Below are positions 15,079 through 24,297 of a stretch of DNA of 33,298 nucleotides, one piece after another; position 1 is the stretch's first letter, and every line of letters starts with the position of its first letter. The notes beneath the pieces were generated by a model. That model was not told the DNA's origin. It saw nothing but the letters and a program-made list of their open reading frames with translations, and searched no databases. The stretch comes from Deltaproteobacteria bacterium. GTDB lineage: Bacteria > Desulfobacterota > Binatia > UBA12015. Location of the stretch: contig JAJCZO010000007.1 in assembly GCA_029262355.1 (NCBI GenBank), positions 1 to 33,298 on the forward strand, read 5' to 3'. The position numbers were made by a program, and so were the translations under genes.

Positions 15079-17010
15079 CTACGGACGCGGCCGGTCGTAC
15101 CAGATGGCCGACGTGATGGCGCGCTCCTGGATCGCGGCGGGTTCTGGCGCTGCCACGCCCATCGCCGCCGCATCGTAGGTCGACCACCGCGGCGTCGGGA
15201 TCTCGATCACCCGCGCGTAGTAGAAGGCGGCCTGGTCCCGCTCGAAGTAGGGGTCGGTCCACACCGCCGAGAGCGACGTCGCTCCGATGTCGTTCGTATA
15301 CGCGGCGCGCGCGACGTCGACCGTGCTTCCCAACGGGGGCGCACGGTGGGTCTGGGGATCCGGCGCGCGTCCATCGGAGGCGGCGACGTCGTAGATCCGC
15401 TCGCGGCTCGTCCCGTCCGCCGCGAGCCAACCCTTCACGATCTGCACGCGATCGAGGTTCGCCCCGATGGGATCCTTGAGCGCCAGGACGAAGAACGACG
15501 GCGCCGCGTTCGGACGCGAGGGCGGCCGCAGCGTACCCCCCATCGGCACGCCGGCCGCATCGGCCTGCTCGACCGCGTTCGCTTCGTCAGGGAGCGAGCC
15601 CTCGAGGTCCCAGCCCCCGAAAAAGCGAACCCGAATCCGCGGCCCCGATGTCGCATACGTCTCCTTGCGGCGCAGAGCATCGAAGATCGAGGCCCGCGTG
15701 TTCTCCTTGGCCCAGACGGCGGCCAGGCCCGCCGCACTCCAGTTGAGCCCGCGGTTCTGGCTGTTCGGCAGCAGGAGCGTCTGGCCGATGCGCTGGCCGG
15801 CCGTGCCGTCGAGGAGCGGCAGCTTGCCGTGGTAGTTGTCCTCTTCGACCGAGGAGCTCGCGTTATGCGAGTCGCTGCTTCCGATGAACCCGAACCGGTA
15901 CGGGTTTCCGCCCAGCTCCGCCCCGACCTCGAGACCGGTTCGAAGAGCGTCGCGGGCGTAGCTCCCTCGCGGCTCGCTCAGCCCGCCGCTCGCCTTCATC
16001 CGCTGGTCGAAGATCTCGAAGCCGGCGAGCTCGTCTTCGGTGGACAGAATGGGGTGCGTCTCCGACGACCCCTTCACCTGCAGGATCTCGCTGACCGGCT
16101 CGTTCCGCATCCGGTCCTCGACATACTGCTCGGTGAGCGGCGAGCCGTCGAACCTCGTCCGCTCGTACATGCGACCGTTGCTCACGTTTGCGTTGTGCGG
16201 AATCGCGAGGACGTCCATGCCCTGCTCACGCTGCGCGTCGAGGGCCTGCCACAAATCTTCCGGGTTCTGCGAATCCAACGAGGAGAAGGGAACCTCGGGT
16301 ACGCGACTGGACCGGTAGATCACGTTCCGATGGAGATTGTCCTCGTTGGGCATCGAGCTCCATTCATAGGCAACGAAGGTCGTGAATCGTCCGGGAGCGT
16401 CGTGACCCTCGGCGGCCGCGACGATCTCGCGCCACGCGTCCACCTCCACCTCCGACGGGCCGCCGCCAAAGTTCGCCCGCCGAGATTCGCCGTCGGTTCC
16501 GAACTCGAAGAACGTCGTCTTGAAGAAGTGCCACGTGATCCGCCACGGGATGCCCGTGGCGAGGATGTCGGGAAGCAGTGACGGGTTGCCCTCGGATGCC
16601 CCTCGGTGCCGGGCCTGGCCCAGGAACTCCGCGTGGTCGGTGACGGCGGCAAAATCGAGCGGCCTTCGAGCGCGTATCCGATACCCGGCGCCGTGCTGGA
16701 TCGTGCCCCCCTTTGCGTATGTGTAGGCGTCGTCGGGAAGCGCGCGGACACCCATGGTGTAGGCGTCGTACGAGTAGCTCGAGTGGATGTGGAGATCGCC
16801 CCAGAGGAGCTGACGCTGCGGCTCCCGACCTCGCTCGGGCAGCTCGGGTGGAGCCTCGGCGAGCCGTGCGTCGTCCGACGGGACGAGCGACGGGTCGTCC
16901 ACGCGGCTGCACGCGGCTCCACTGGCGAGGAGCAGGATCGTCAAACCCACGAGAGCTCGGCGCGACAACATTCCGGCTACCCGCTCACGTGGACGAACCG
17001 CTGTCGACAT
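15079..17010 (-). CDS. DUF3604 protein (PHP-like), probable lipoprotein
   Basis: A 643-residue protein of the DUF3604 family. The family start is clear: LLWGDLHIHSSYSYDAY near residues 70-85, PDDAYTYAKGG, then RRPLDFAAVTDHAEFLG near residue 125. These His/Asp motifs resemble a PHP-type metal site, so a hydrolase is plausible, but no reaction is established to my knowledge. Later family blocks include GFIGSSDSHNASSS and KETYATSGPRIRVRFFGGWD. Residues 14-34 (MLSRRALVGLTILLLASGAAC) form a signal segment with a lipobox-like end, so a lipid-anchored protein is likely. The ATG at 17010 has a G-rich site upstream; an alternative ATG at 16971 begins exactly at the signal segment. It is flanked by palindromic copies D and E. 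Confidence 0.9.
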   Translation of the reverse strand: MSTAVRPRERVAGMLSRRALVGLTILLLASGAACSRVDDPSLVPSDDARLAEAPPELPERGREPQRQLLWGDLHIHSSYSYDAYTMGVRALPDDAYTYAKGGTIQHGAGYRIRARRPLDFAAVTDHAEFLGQARHRGASEGNPSLLPDILATGIPWRITWHFFKTTFFEFGTDGESRRANFGGGPSEVEVDAWREIVAAAEGHDAPGRFTTFVAYEWSSMPNEDNLHRNVIYRSSRVPEVPFSSLDSQNPEDLWQALDAQREQGMDVLAIPHNANVSNGRMYERTRFDGSPLTEQYVEDRMRNEPVSEILQVKGSSETHPILSTEDELAGFEIFDQRMKASGGLSEPRGSYARDALRTGLEVGAELGGNPYRFGFIGSSDSHNASSSVEEDNYHGKLPLLDGTAGQRIGQTLLLPNSQNRGLNWSAAGLAAVWAKENTRASIFDALRRKETYATSGPRIRVRFFGGWDLEGSLPDEANAVEQADAAGVPMGGTLRPPSRPNAAPSFFVLALKDPIGANLDRVQIVKGWLAADGTSRERIYDVAASDGRAPDPQTHRAPPLGSTVDVARAAYTNDIGATSLSAVWTDPYFERDQAAFYYARVIEIPTPRWSTYDAAAMGVAAPEPAAIQERAITSAIWYDRPRP

Positions 17011-17161
17011 TCCGCCCCCACTTTGGCACCAACGGCGGTTTTCGCACTCTGCACCTGAAACCGACGAGGAAGAAACGTCAGAGATTCCAGCGGCGTCAGT
17101 AAATGGGCCGCCCCTCCCGCCTGAGACGACGGCGAGGCGCTGGCCATCCACCCAGCGCTGC

Positions 17162-17235
17162 CCCGAAAACGGTGGGTTTCGGCACACGGCGGCGTGACGC
17201 CGTGCGCCGCCGTGCCAGAAACCCTCGGTTTGGAG
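17162..17235 (+). repeat. Palindromic element copy E (subtype II)
   Basis: Left arm CGAAAACGGTGGGTTTCGG, inner stem CACACGGCGGCG with CGCCGCCGTG, right arm CCAGAAACCCTCGGTTTGG. The right arm has one extra T against the left. The centre is nearly identical to that of copy F. It is in the 412-bp gap between the DUF3604 gene and the repeat-rich secreted protein gene, which holds no other feature. Confidence 0.85.
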
Positions 17236-17422
17236 ACGTTTCCGAGACTCCGCTGTCGCGACGTGTTCCGGAAGGCGACAGCGTTCGCCTTCCCTGGTGA
17301 ATGGCCACACTGCGCGGAAAGCGAAATCCGGGCCTGACCACGAGGGCGAGAGAAGCCTCCGAACGGCGAGACGAATGAGTTAGAGCCTCAGGTCGAATCT
17401 GGTCGACGTGGTCGAAGCGGTC

Positions 17423-19342
17423 CTAGAACCGTACCGGCCCATCCACGAACGCGCCGCTCGGGGAACCTGGCGACGGTGTCGGTGTCGGAGAAGGCGTTGG
17501 GCTCGGAATCGGTGTCGGGGTGGGATGCAGCGCCGGCGGACATGAGGCTGGTGCCGCGACGCTCTTGCCCTTGAACTTCTTGCCGTCGCTTCCGTCGCTG
17601 AACGGGGCGAACTCCGCGCAGTAGGTGAGGTTGCCGAGCGTGAGCGAGCCGACGACGTCTCCCTGGGGGGCGCCGTCCATCAGGTCGTAGGTGAAGGTGG
17701 CGACGCCCGGCTTGCCCTTGCAGCTGACGCTGACGCTCTTTGTGCCCTTGATCGTCACGGCGTTGCACGGCCCGTCCTCGCGCTTGCCGTCCTTGTACTT
17801 ATAGCCGCGCTTCTCGACGCCGTTGACCTTGGTGGAGCCGGTGACGCTCCAGTTCTGACAGGGGAGGGGGATCGGACCGGTGTCCTCCCCCGACGTGGCG
17901 CTGACGAACCGAGCCGAGGCTTTGACGGTGCCTTCGGGGTCGCCGTTGCAGCGCGGGTCGTTCACCGAGCCGCGGAGGGGGATCTCGATCGCCTCACCGC
18001 TCGCCTTCCACTTGCCTTTGCTCTTCTCGAAGTCGTCGGGGATCTTGTTGGAGATCACCATGACCTTGCCGAGGAGCGGGATCTCGGACGGGGCGGAGGG
18101 CACGAGCTCCCAGCGCTGGGCGCGCCACTCGTAGGAGTCTTCCTTCCAGACCATGACGAAGTTCCCGTCGGCATCGGCGGAGACGTCCCCGAGGTAACCG
18201 GTGGTGCTCGTGGTCGTGAACTCGGCGCCCGTCGCGGTACCGGTCGTATCGTAGATGCGGCCGGTCATGCCTACGTCGTTCCACACGACCACGAAGGATG
18301 ACGGGCCGGCCGCGCTAATCTCGGCATACTCGGCCGAGTTCGAGATCAGGAACTCGGGGCCCACGGCGGTGCCGGACGAATCGTAGACGCGGCCCTTCAG
18401 GTCTCCGTCCTCCCAGATGACCATGGTCTCTCCGGTCGTCGTCATGGCGACCCCGAGGTCGAAGCCTCGATCCGCCGAGACCCGGACCTGGCTTCCGAGC
18501 GGGTTCTTGAACTTGTCGAACTGCGCCATGACGACACCGGAATAGGGCGGGGCCGCGTAGTTGCCGTCGTCCCAGACGACGGTGAAGTTGCCCGCACCGT
18601 CTGCAGCGACGTCGACCTCGCCTGCGTCGCCCTGGTAGGCCGTCGTGACGGCGTTCACGCGGAACGGCCCGCCGTTCACCTGCCCGGAGCCGACCATCTT
18701 GCGTGCCCACACGCCCTCGTCAATGTTGGGTGGGTCGTAGTCGATGCCTTCCCAGACCAGGATGAAGTTGCCGTCGCCGTCCGCCGTGATTTCCGGGTTG
18801 GCGGTCTGGTTGTAGGTGCGGCTCCCGTATGGGTTCAGGCGCGGATCGCCGACGATGAACGTGGCCGGCGAGACGAGGCCGTTCACGTCGCGCCGCTTCG
18901 TGTAGATGCACATCTCGTTCGTGCAGGCCGAACCGTTCGGAGCGGTGGCGTCGTACGCGTTGAACGCGACGACGAAATTGCCCGCCGCATCCGCCGCGAC
19001 GCTCACGAGCTCGTCCGGGGTGAAGCCGCCCTCTTTCACCTCGTGCTCGGGTGAGCTCACCCAGAAGATCGGCCCCTGCTCGTTTCCGTTTCCGTAGAAC
19101 GCTTTTGCCTTGGCCGTCTCGTCGTAGCCGTCTTCCCAGACGACCATGAAGCTGCCGCCAGGATCCATTGCTACCCGGGGGGCCTCGACGTAGTTCGGGG
19201 AAGTTGAAACGACGATCTCGGCGCCGACCTTAGTCGGCGTGACGGCCGCGGCGGGACCCCCCGCGGCGACGAGTCCGAGAGCGAGAGTTGCGCAGGGGGC
19301 AAAGCGGATAGGCGCCATGCGCGGGGCGATGGTGGGCGTCAT
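17423..19342 (-). CDS. Repeat-rich secreted protein, paralogue 1
   Basis: A predicted 639-residue exported protein. The signal peptide is ATLALGLVAAGGPAAA. Residues about 30-415 contain repeated units of the form aDxxGNFxVVWxD (GGSFMVVWEDG, DGNFILVWEGID, AGNFTVVWDDG, DGNFVMVWKED), probably a beta-propeller. Residues about 417-600 form a Cys-containing C-terminal domain (DPRCNGDP, LPCQNWSVTGS, RGYKYKDGKREDGPCN, VSCKGKPG, YCAEF). A Pro/Thr-rich tail follows (PTPTPIPSPTPSPTP) and is absent from the paralogue at 30255-32042. The start is uncertain: ATGs at 19342 and 19318 both precede the signal peptide, and neither has a good ribosome-binding site. It is flanked by subtype II palindromes E and F. 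Ligand and partner are unknown. Confidence 0.88.
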   Translation of the reverse strand: MTPTIAPRMAPIRFAPCATLALGLVAAGGPAAAVTPTKVGAEIVVSTSPNYVEAPRVAMDPGGSFMVVWEDGYDETAKAKAFYGNGNEQGPIFWVSSPEHEVKEGGFTPDELVSVAADAAGNFVVAFNAYDATAPNGSACTNEMCIYTKRRDVNGLVSPATFIVGDPRLNPYGSRTYNQTANPEITADGDGNFILVWEGIDYDPPNIDEGVWARKMVGSGQVNGGPFRVNAVTTAYQGDAGEVDVAADGAGNFTVVWDDGNYAAPPYSGVVMAQFDKFKNPLGSQVRVSADRGFDLGVAMTTTGETMVIWEDGDLKGRVYDSSGTAVGPEFLISNSAEYAEISAAGPSSFVVVWNDVGMTGRIYDTTGTATGAEFTTTSTTGYLGDVSADADGNFVMVWKEDSYEWRAQRWELVPSAPSEIPLLGKVMVISNKIPDDFEKSKGKWKASGEAIEIPLRGSVNDPRCNGDPEGTVKASARFVSATSGEDTGPIPLPCQNWSVTGSTKVNGVEKRGYKYKDGKREDGPCNAVTIKGTKSVSVSCKGKPGVATFTYDLMDGAPQGDVVGSLTLGNLTYCAEFAPFSDGSDGKKFKGKSVAAPASCPPALHPTPTPIPSPTPSPTPTPSPGSPSGAFVDGPVRF

Positions 19343-19446
19343 GACTGGAGTATGTCGCGCCTGGCTGAACCGTCGCAAGAGTGCAATGCACTCATCCACG
19401 GAGCGGTGGGGTAGATGCCATGATACGGAAGGCGACACGGTGCAGT

Positions 19447-19520
19447 CCCGAAAACGGTGGGTTTAGGCACACGGCTGCGTGACGCCGTGCGCCGCTGTGC
19501 CAGAACCACTCGGTTGCGGG
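19447..19520 (+). repeat. Palindromic element copy F (subtype II)
   Basis: Left arm CGAAAACGGTGGGTTTAGG, inner CACACGGCTGCG with CGCCGCTGTG, right arm CCAGAACCACTCGGTTGCGG. It differs from copy E at only a few positions. It lies in the gap 19343-19702, which otherwise contains no gene. Confidence 0.85.
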
Positions 19521-19702
19521 AAGATCGTGCCGAGCCACTTCATGGTTCAACCCGAACGGGCTGTCGATGGCAGTCGCCGGGCACGGGGGACTGAACGCGG
19601 AGTGATGCCACGGCCGAGAGGACCTCGCGCGCCCTGCGGCGCTCGCTGAAAATGAAGTCATCGCGATGACACAGGAAGAACTTCGCCCATTTCCGCGTCT
19701 TC

Positions 19703-20719
19703 CTAGAACTCGAACGAACCGATGTCGCAGAGGCCGTTTCGAGCCTGGCCTCGTTGGTCTTCCGCGCGGCAGCGGATGCCCTTTCCCGGAGGCTTGGGAT
19801 TTCCAGAATCGATTGCGGTGCTTCCCGCGAGTAGGGCATGTGTCCGGGTAGGTCCGCCGTTGTTAGCCAACACGCCGAGTGCCGGATCGACACCCTGGAT
19901 CGTCGTTGCGAGATCCCCTTGGAGGGCGCAGTTGAGGTTGTTCTCGATGAGACTGTAGCCCTTTGACTTGAGTACGGTCTTGGTGGGACTGCTCTCGCAG
20001 TCCACTCCCGAGGTGTTGTCAGCCACGATCGAGTTCGCGATCTTCATGCGGCTGGCCGACTCGATGAAGAGGCCGCGTTGGTTGGCCGCGATTGTACTCC
20101 CGTAGATCGTCAAACGATTGCGAGACTTCAGATGAACACCGGTGAGGTTGCCACTCACCGTGGAGTTCTCGATCAGGACCTTCGTGCCACCACGAGTTTC
20201 GATCCCGTCGTCGACATGGCCGCTGACGGTGCTGTTTCGGAGAGTGAGTTTGCGGCCGCTCACGATGCCCAAGGTCCCGTTGTCGCGGATAGACGAGCGT
20301 TCGACGGTGAGCGTAGCGACGTCGGCTACGATGCCGGTGGACGGGCAGTCTCGAACCTCGCTATCGGAGAGTTCCAGTCGCGCCTTCTCTCCGACCACGA
20401 TGCCGTGGAGGGCAGTCGCCCGCACGGTTACCCCGCTGAGAAACACCTTGGCGCGAGCGCCAATGGTGAGGGTGTCTTCGAGGATCGTGACGCCCGCTCC
20501 GCTGCCGTTGATCGTGAGCTTAGCCTTGTCCGGTACGGCCGCTGCGTCGGGGTAGGTTCCTGGCTCGATCTGGATTAGATCCTTCTTCTCGGCGACGTCG
20601 AGTGCCGCCTGCAACGTGCCAAAGCAACCAGCCGTCCCGCCCGGATTGACGCAGTGCGTGGTGGGCCACGCCGTCGAACTCCAGAGAAGGACTAGGGCTA
20701 CACTAGCGGCGAGTTTCAT
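19703..20719 (-). CDS. Secreted right-handed beta-helix protein
   Basis: A 338-residue exported protein with signal peptide MKLAASVALVLLWSSTAWP. The N-terminal block CFGTLQAALDVAEKKDLIQI is the usual entry to parallel beta-helix proteins. Helix rungs follow (VTILEDTLTI, LHGIVVGEKARLELSDSEV, STVSGHVDDGIETRGGTKVL, STIAANQRGLFIES). The end NNGGPTRTHALLAGS, then AIDSGNP and DQRGQARNGLCDIGSFEF matches the choice-of-anchor-Q type C-terminus seen in many surface proteins. Such folds often bind or cleave polysaccharides, but no pectate-lyase-like active site is evident. The ATG at 20719 directly begins the signal peptide; a longer in-frame start would run into palindromic copy G. No strong ribosome-binding site is seen. 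Confidence 0.88.
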   Translation of the reverse strand: MKLAASVALVLLWSSTAWPTTHCVNPGGTAGCFGTLQAALDVAEKKDLIQIEPGTYPDAAAVPDKAKLTINGSGAGVTILEDTLTIGARAKVFLSGVTVRATALHGIVVGEKARLELSDSEVRDCPSTGIVADVATLTVERSSIRDNGTLGIVSGRKLTLRNSTVSGHVDDGIETRGGTKVLIENSTVSGNLTGVHLKSRNRLTIYGSTIAANQRGLFIESASRMKIANSIVADNTSGVDCESSPTKTVLKSKGYSLIENNLNCALQGDLATTIQGVDPALGVLANNGGPTRTHALLAGSTAIDSGNPKPPGKGIRCRAEDQRGQARNGLCDIGSFEF

Positions 20720-20799
20720 TTGGCAAGAATGGGCGGCCACTCGGGGCTGGGCAATAGGTGAAGGGCATGCATCCGAGGTCGCGCGGCCAATCCGGGAAT

Positions 20800-20882
20800 C
20801 CCGCAAATGGTGGGTTTCGGGATTTTCGGACATCTGCCCGGGAAGGCGTCCGGGCGTGCCCCAGAAACCCTCGGTTTCCGGC
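20800..20882 (+). repeat. Palindromic element copy G (subtype I)
   Basis: Left arm AAATGGTGGGTTTCGGGATT, centre GCCCGGGAAGGCGT, right arm GCCCCAGAAACCCTCGGTTT. It is in the divergent gap between the beta-helix gene and the propeller gene at 21289. Confidence 0.85.
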
Positions 20883-21288
20883 CATGGCCGAATCAGGAAT
20901 CAGGGCGTTGGCGGATGTTGCCCACAGGTCACGTCAACGTGGCGTGAGATATCGAGAACGGCAATGGGCACGACCACGCAACGGCAGCTCGGCGTCGCGG
21001 GGTTCGCGCAGGTCAGAAGCGTCTCGAATCGTCCGTTCCCAGACACGACACGACACGACACGCCGCGTCGCCGAACCCGACGAATCGGAGGGGAGACTCC
21101 CAGCCTCAGCGCATTCGGTTCTACTGGCCGTCGGAAACGGGCGGGAACCATGGCCACTGGGGGCCGACGCCGCCACGGAGGACGTCCTGAGGATCACGCG
21201 CCTAATCGCCGCCGCCACACCCATGAGGGCGGCGCATGCAGGCAAGTCCGTCTTGTTCCACGGTTCCTTGCGCCGCTAGACTCCTCAG
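20883..21288. other. Leader region with a short tandem repeat
   Basis: No gene is supported in these 400 bases upstream of the propeller gene. Four tandem ACACG units occur at 21043-21062. Short open frames on both strands lack start signals and family resemblance. Confidence 0.4.
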
Positions 21289-22926
21289 ATGACTCGACTG
21301 CTCGTCGTAGCCCTCTGGATCCTGGTAGCCACGCCCGTTTGCCACGCGTTTGGAATCCCGGCCACGATCCTCGACCCCACGGGCGACTCGGTCTCGATGC
21401 CCGCAGGTACGTCCTCGGTTGCGTTCAGCCCCGGCGGTGACCACGGCTACGTGGCCGGCACGCCTGGGGTAGCATTCCCAGGCACGCTCACCGTGTATGA
21501 GCGCAATCCGTTGACGGGGGATCTCACGTTCGTCGAGCAGGAAGAAGATGGCACGAACGGAGTCGTGCTTCCGCGCGTTGGCGAAGTCGTCGTCAGCCCA
21601 GACGGCAAGCACGTGTACATGGCCGGCGGCGGGGTATCCGTCTTCACGAGGGACGCATCAACGGGCGAGGTCACCTACGTGGAGAACCACGGCCCGACGA
21701 CGCGGACGTCTAGCGTGGTGATCTCCGCCGATGGCGCGCACGTGTACGTCGGCGGAGGTGCGCTATCCGCGATCACGACGTACTCCCGTGATCTGACAAC
21801 CGGGGCGCTCATCCTGGTTGACGTCGAAGCGGAGGCGCAGACGATCGTCCGCCTGAGCCCGGATGGGGCGCATCTCTACGCCTCCCGCACGGTGTTCCCG
21901 TGGACATCCGACGTGGTGGTTTTCGAGCGGGACCTGGTCACTGGTGAGCTCTCGCTGGTCGACACGATCGTGAAGCTGGGTGAGTCGGCCGGCGACTTCG
22001 GTCGCGAGATCCTGTTCAGTCCCGACGCCAGGTTCGTGTATCTGCTGGGCGCGCTGGGTACCGATGGTGCAATCGCCGTACTCGAGCGAGATCTGGTCTC
22101 GGGCCTCCTCAGCCTGGCGGAGTTCCAGACCGATGGGAAGGGTGGAGTCGACGGACTCGACGGGCCAGCCCACTTCGGCATGAGCGCGGATGGCTCGCAG
22201 GTGTATGCCGTCAGTCGGCCGATCGAAGATGCTCTGACGGTTTTCAGCCGCAACCCGGACACGGGAGCGCTAGCGTTCGTCACTTCCGACTACGACACCC
22301 TCGCCGGATTGAATCCGGACGGAATCTTCGTCGCTCCAGACGGACAGCACGTCTACGCCCTTGGAGAGGGGTTGTTCGACAGGTTGACCGTATTCGCTCC
22401 CGGCTACTCGGGCTGCACGCCAGCTCCGCTTCCCGGCTGCAAGAACGCGGGTCGCGGCGTGGTCGTGATCAAGGATCGCGCGAAGGACTCGAAGGACAAG
22501 CTCAAGTGGACCTGGAAGGACGGGCAGGCGACGACACTGGGTGAGTTCGATCCCGGACCGAGTGATCATCGCGCCGTATGTGGGTACGACGGCGTCGGCC
22601 AGACCCTCTTCCTGCATGCGCTGGTCCCGGCAGGAGGCGACTGCAAGCCCGGCAAGCCGTGCTGGCAGGTGAAACCAACGGCGGTCAAGTACAAGGACCC
22701 CTTCTCGACCCCGGAGGGTATCCGAAAGATCATCCTCAAGCCCAGTGACGTGGATGCGACGCGCGGCGTCATCTCAGGAGGCCGCGACCCCCTCGAGCTG
22801 GCCGGTCTGCCGCTGACGTTGCCGGTTCTCCTACAATTGCAGTCGGAAAGCGGGGCGTGCTGGGAGACGACCTTCCCCGCCGCGACCATCAACGACGGCG
22901 AGACCTTCAAGACGGTCCTCAAGTAG
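21289..22926 (+). CDS. Secreted lactonase-like beta-propeller with C-terminal domain
   Basis: A 545-residue exported protein with signal peptide MTRLLVVALWILVATPVCHA. Residues about 30-370 are repeated propeller blades of the form SPDGxHVYxxG...VFxRDxxTGxL (VSPDGKHVYMAG, SADGAHVYVGG, SPDARFVYLLG, APDGQHVYALG), typical of YVTN/6-phosphogluconolactonase-like folds. After CTPAPLPGCKNAGRG a C-terminal domain of about 170 residues begins (KDSKDKLKWTWKDGQAT, CGYDGVGQTLFLHA, PCWQVKPTAVKYKDP, SGACWETTFPAA). It recalls the Cys-containing C-terminal domains of the proteins at 17423 and 30255. No lactonase active site is claimed. The ATG at 21289 begins the signal peptide but lacks a clear ribosome-binding site. 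It is a single gene between palindromes G and H. Confidence 0.88.
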   Translation: MTRLLVVALWILVATPVCHAFGIPATILDPTGDSVSMPAGTSSVAFSPGGDHGYVAGTPGVAFPGTLTVYERNPLTGDLTFVEQEEDGTNGVVLPRVGEVVVSPDGKHVYMAGGGVSVFTRDASTGEVTYVENHGPTTRTSSVVISADGAHVYVGGGALSAITTYSRDLTTGALILVDVEAEAQTIVRLSPDGAHLYASRTVFPWTSDVVVFERDLVTGELSLVDTIVKLGESAGDFGREILFSPDARFVYLLGALGTDGAIAVLERDLVSGLLSLAEFQTDGKGGVDGLDGPAHFGMSADGSQVYAVSRPIEDALTVFSRNPDTGALAFVTSDYDTLAGLNPDGIFVAPDGQHVYALGEGLFDRLTVFAPGYSGCTPAPLPGCKNAGRGVVVIKDRAKDSKDKLKWTWKDGQATTLGEFDPGPSDHRAVCGYDGVGQTLFLHALVPAGGDCKPGKPCWQVKPTAVKYKDPFSTPEGIRKIILKPSDVDATRGVISGGRDPLELAGLPLTLPVLLQLQSESGACWETTFPAATINDGETFKTVLK

Positions 22927-23327
22927 ATGGCGGTAGGCGGGATCAAGGGCCTATTTGCCCAGGTCGCCGGGTAGCCGCCACCGCGAAGCCCCGAGCGAGG
23001 TCCGCTTTTCGGGTTCAAGCGGCCGGCGGTCATCAATACGAGTCAGGCAGTTCAGACCGCCCTGTGTCTCGCAGGGCTTGTTCTCGCGTGGCGCTAAATG
23101 AAGTCGAACTGAGAGCGCAGGCGACCCAGATGGGTCCGACGCGCCATCGAGCGGGCCGGCTTCCGGGCCAGCCATCGTCTCCTGCGTGTAGAGCACAGAC
23201 TCAGAGGCTCGTAGTCCGCTTGGGTTCGGAGACGCCGGGAACCGTCGAGGGCCCGGTCATACTCGGTCGACTGCGGGACGGACCGAATGCGACGGAAGGT
23301 CCGTTCTCCTCTTGATTCCGGCCGCGT
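22927..23327. other. Gene-free stretch
   Basis: About 400 bases after the propeller gene show no supported gene on either strand. Open frames here are Arg/Pro-rich shadows without start signals. Palindromic copy H follows directly. Confidence 0.4.
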
Positions 23328-23388
23328 CCGCAAAACGGTGGGTTTGGGCACAGCTGACGGGCGGGCCGGAACCCTTCGGATTTGGGAG
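23328..23388 (+). repeat. Palindromic element copy H
   Basis: A shorter copy: left arm CGCAAAACGGTGGGTTTGGG, short centre, right arm GGAACCCTTCGGATTTGGG. It lies in the convergent gap, ending 18 bp before the methyltransferase stop. Confidence 0.75.
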
Positions 23389-23406
23389 GTAGCGCGGCGC
23401 GATGAC

Positions 23407-24171
23407 TCACGGCTCAAGCCGCATCAGGTAGAAGACGTAGCCGTAGTAGCGGGCGTACTTGCGGAAGAGGGCGATCTCCCGTCGCTCCATATCGGAGATC
23501 TGGCGCGCGCTTTCATCACCTTGGTAGTGCGATTCGAACGCCGCGAGCCGCGCCTCAAGCGGGGTGTAGTAGTCGGTCCACCAGCTCGAGTCGGGCAGTG
23601 TGAAGTGCCCAAGGGGCCGGTAGCCGGCCGCGCGAACGGTGGCGAGGGCGGCCTCGACGTTCTGCATGCCCGGATAGCCCTCGCCCCAGAATGCGGCGAG
23701 TTCTGCCGGGGGATCGGGTTCGAGCCAGGTCGCTTCGGTCACGGCGAGGAATCCCCCGGCCCGGAGCAAGGGCCGCCACGCGCGAAGGCCTGCCTCGAAG
23801 CCCATGATGTAGATCGCCCCTTCGGACCAGATGAGATCGAAGGATGCCGCTGGGAAGTCGAGTGCCGTCATGTCCTGTTTGGCAGTTCGGATCCGGTCGG
23901 CGAGGCCCTGCTGCTCGGCCGCGGTCCTCAGTTCAGCAAGGTAAGGGGCATGGTTGTCCACGGCCGTGATCGCGCCCGTTTCGAGCGCAGCCAGCGTCAA
24001 CGTTTGCGCGCCGGGGCCGCAGCCGACATCGAGGACCTCCGCGTGTGGGGGCAGGCCGGTGAGCATCGTGAACGCTTGCCGCGTGTACGCGGCGCCGCCA
24101 GGTCCTTGCCGCGGCATCTCGCTGTGCAGCTCGCAGAAGAGCTGCATCATGTGGGCTTCTGCGTCGGTCAT
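23407..24171 (-). CDS. SAM-dependent class I methyltransferase
   Basis: A 254-residue cytoplasmic methyltransferase. Motif I, VLDVGCGPG at residues 46-54, binds S-adenosylmethionine. It is followed by an acidic loop at the end of beta-2 (ITAVDNHAPYL), motif II-like DMTALDFPAASFDLIWSEGA, and the typical post-motif helix (LRAWRPLLRAGGFLAVTEATW). The acceptor is unknown; the C-terminal half (DYYTPLEARL, FRKYARYYGYVFYLMRLEP) resembles small-molecule methyltransferases. The ATG at 24171 has GGGAAGAGAG upstream; longer in-frame starts would run through palindromic copy I. It is divergent from the GNAT gene and flanked by palindromes H and I. Confidence 0.9.
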   Translation of the reverse strand: MTDAEAHMMQLFCELHSEMPRQGPGGAAYTRQAFTMLTGLPPHAEVLDVGCGPGAQTLTLAALETGAITAVDNHAPYLAELRTAAEQQGLADRIRTAKQDMTALDFPAASFDLIWSEGAIYIMGFEAGLRAWRPLLRAGGFLAVTEATWLEPDPPAELAAFWGEGYPGMQNVEAALATVRAAGYRPLGHFTLPDSSWWTDYYTPLEARLAAFESHYQGDESARQISDMERREIALFRKYARYYGYVFYLMRLEP

Positions 24172-24297
24172 CGCGTCTCTCTTCCCGGTACAGCCGGCCA
24201 CCCTTCGCTGCCTACCTACTGCTTCGCTCGCACCAGATTGACACGCGGAGCGGGTAGCCGCGACAGCAGGAGACATGCCACGGACCACCCGCCTAGG

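Noticed and set aside
14980..16581. Plus-strand open frame opposite the DUF3604 gene
   Set aside because: Composition is that of an antisense shadow, and the DUF3604 motifs on the minus strand are clear.
17165..17310. Minus-strand peptides such as EGFWHGGARRHAAVCRNPPF as gene starts
   Set aside because: The same peptide recurs wherever a palindromic element is read in this frame; it is translation of the repeat, and the gene starts lie beyond it.
21043..21062. ACACG x4 as a phase-variation repeat for the propeller gene
   Set aside because: Only four units, over 220 bp upstream of the start and not placed between promoter boxes that I can identify.
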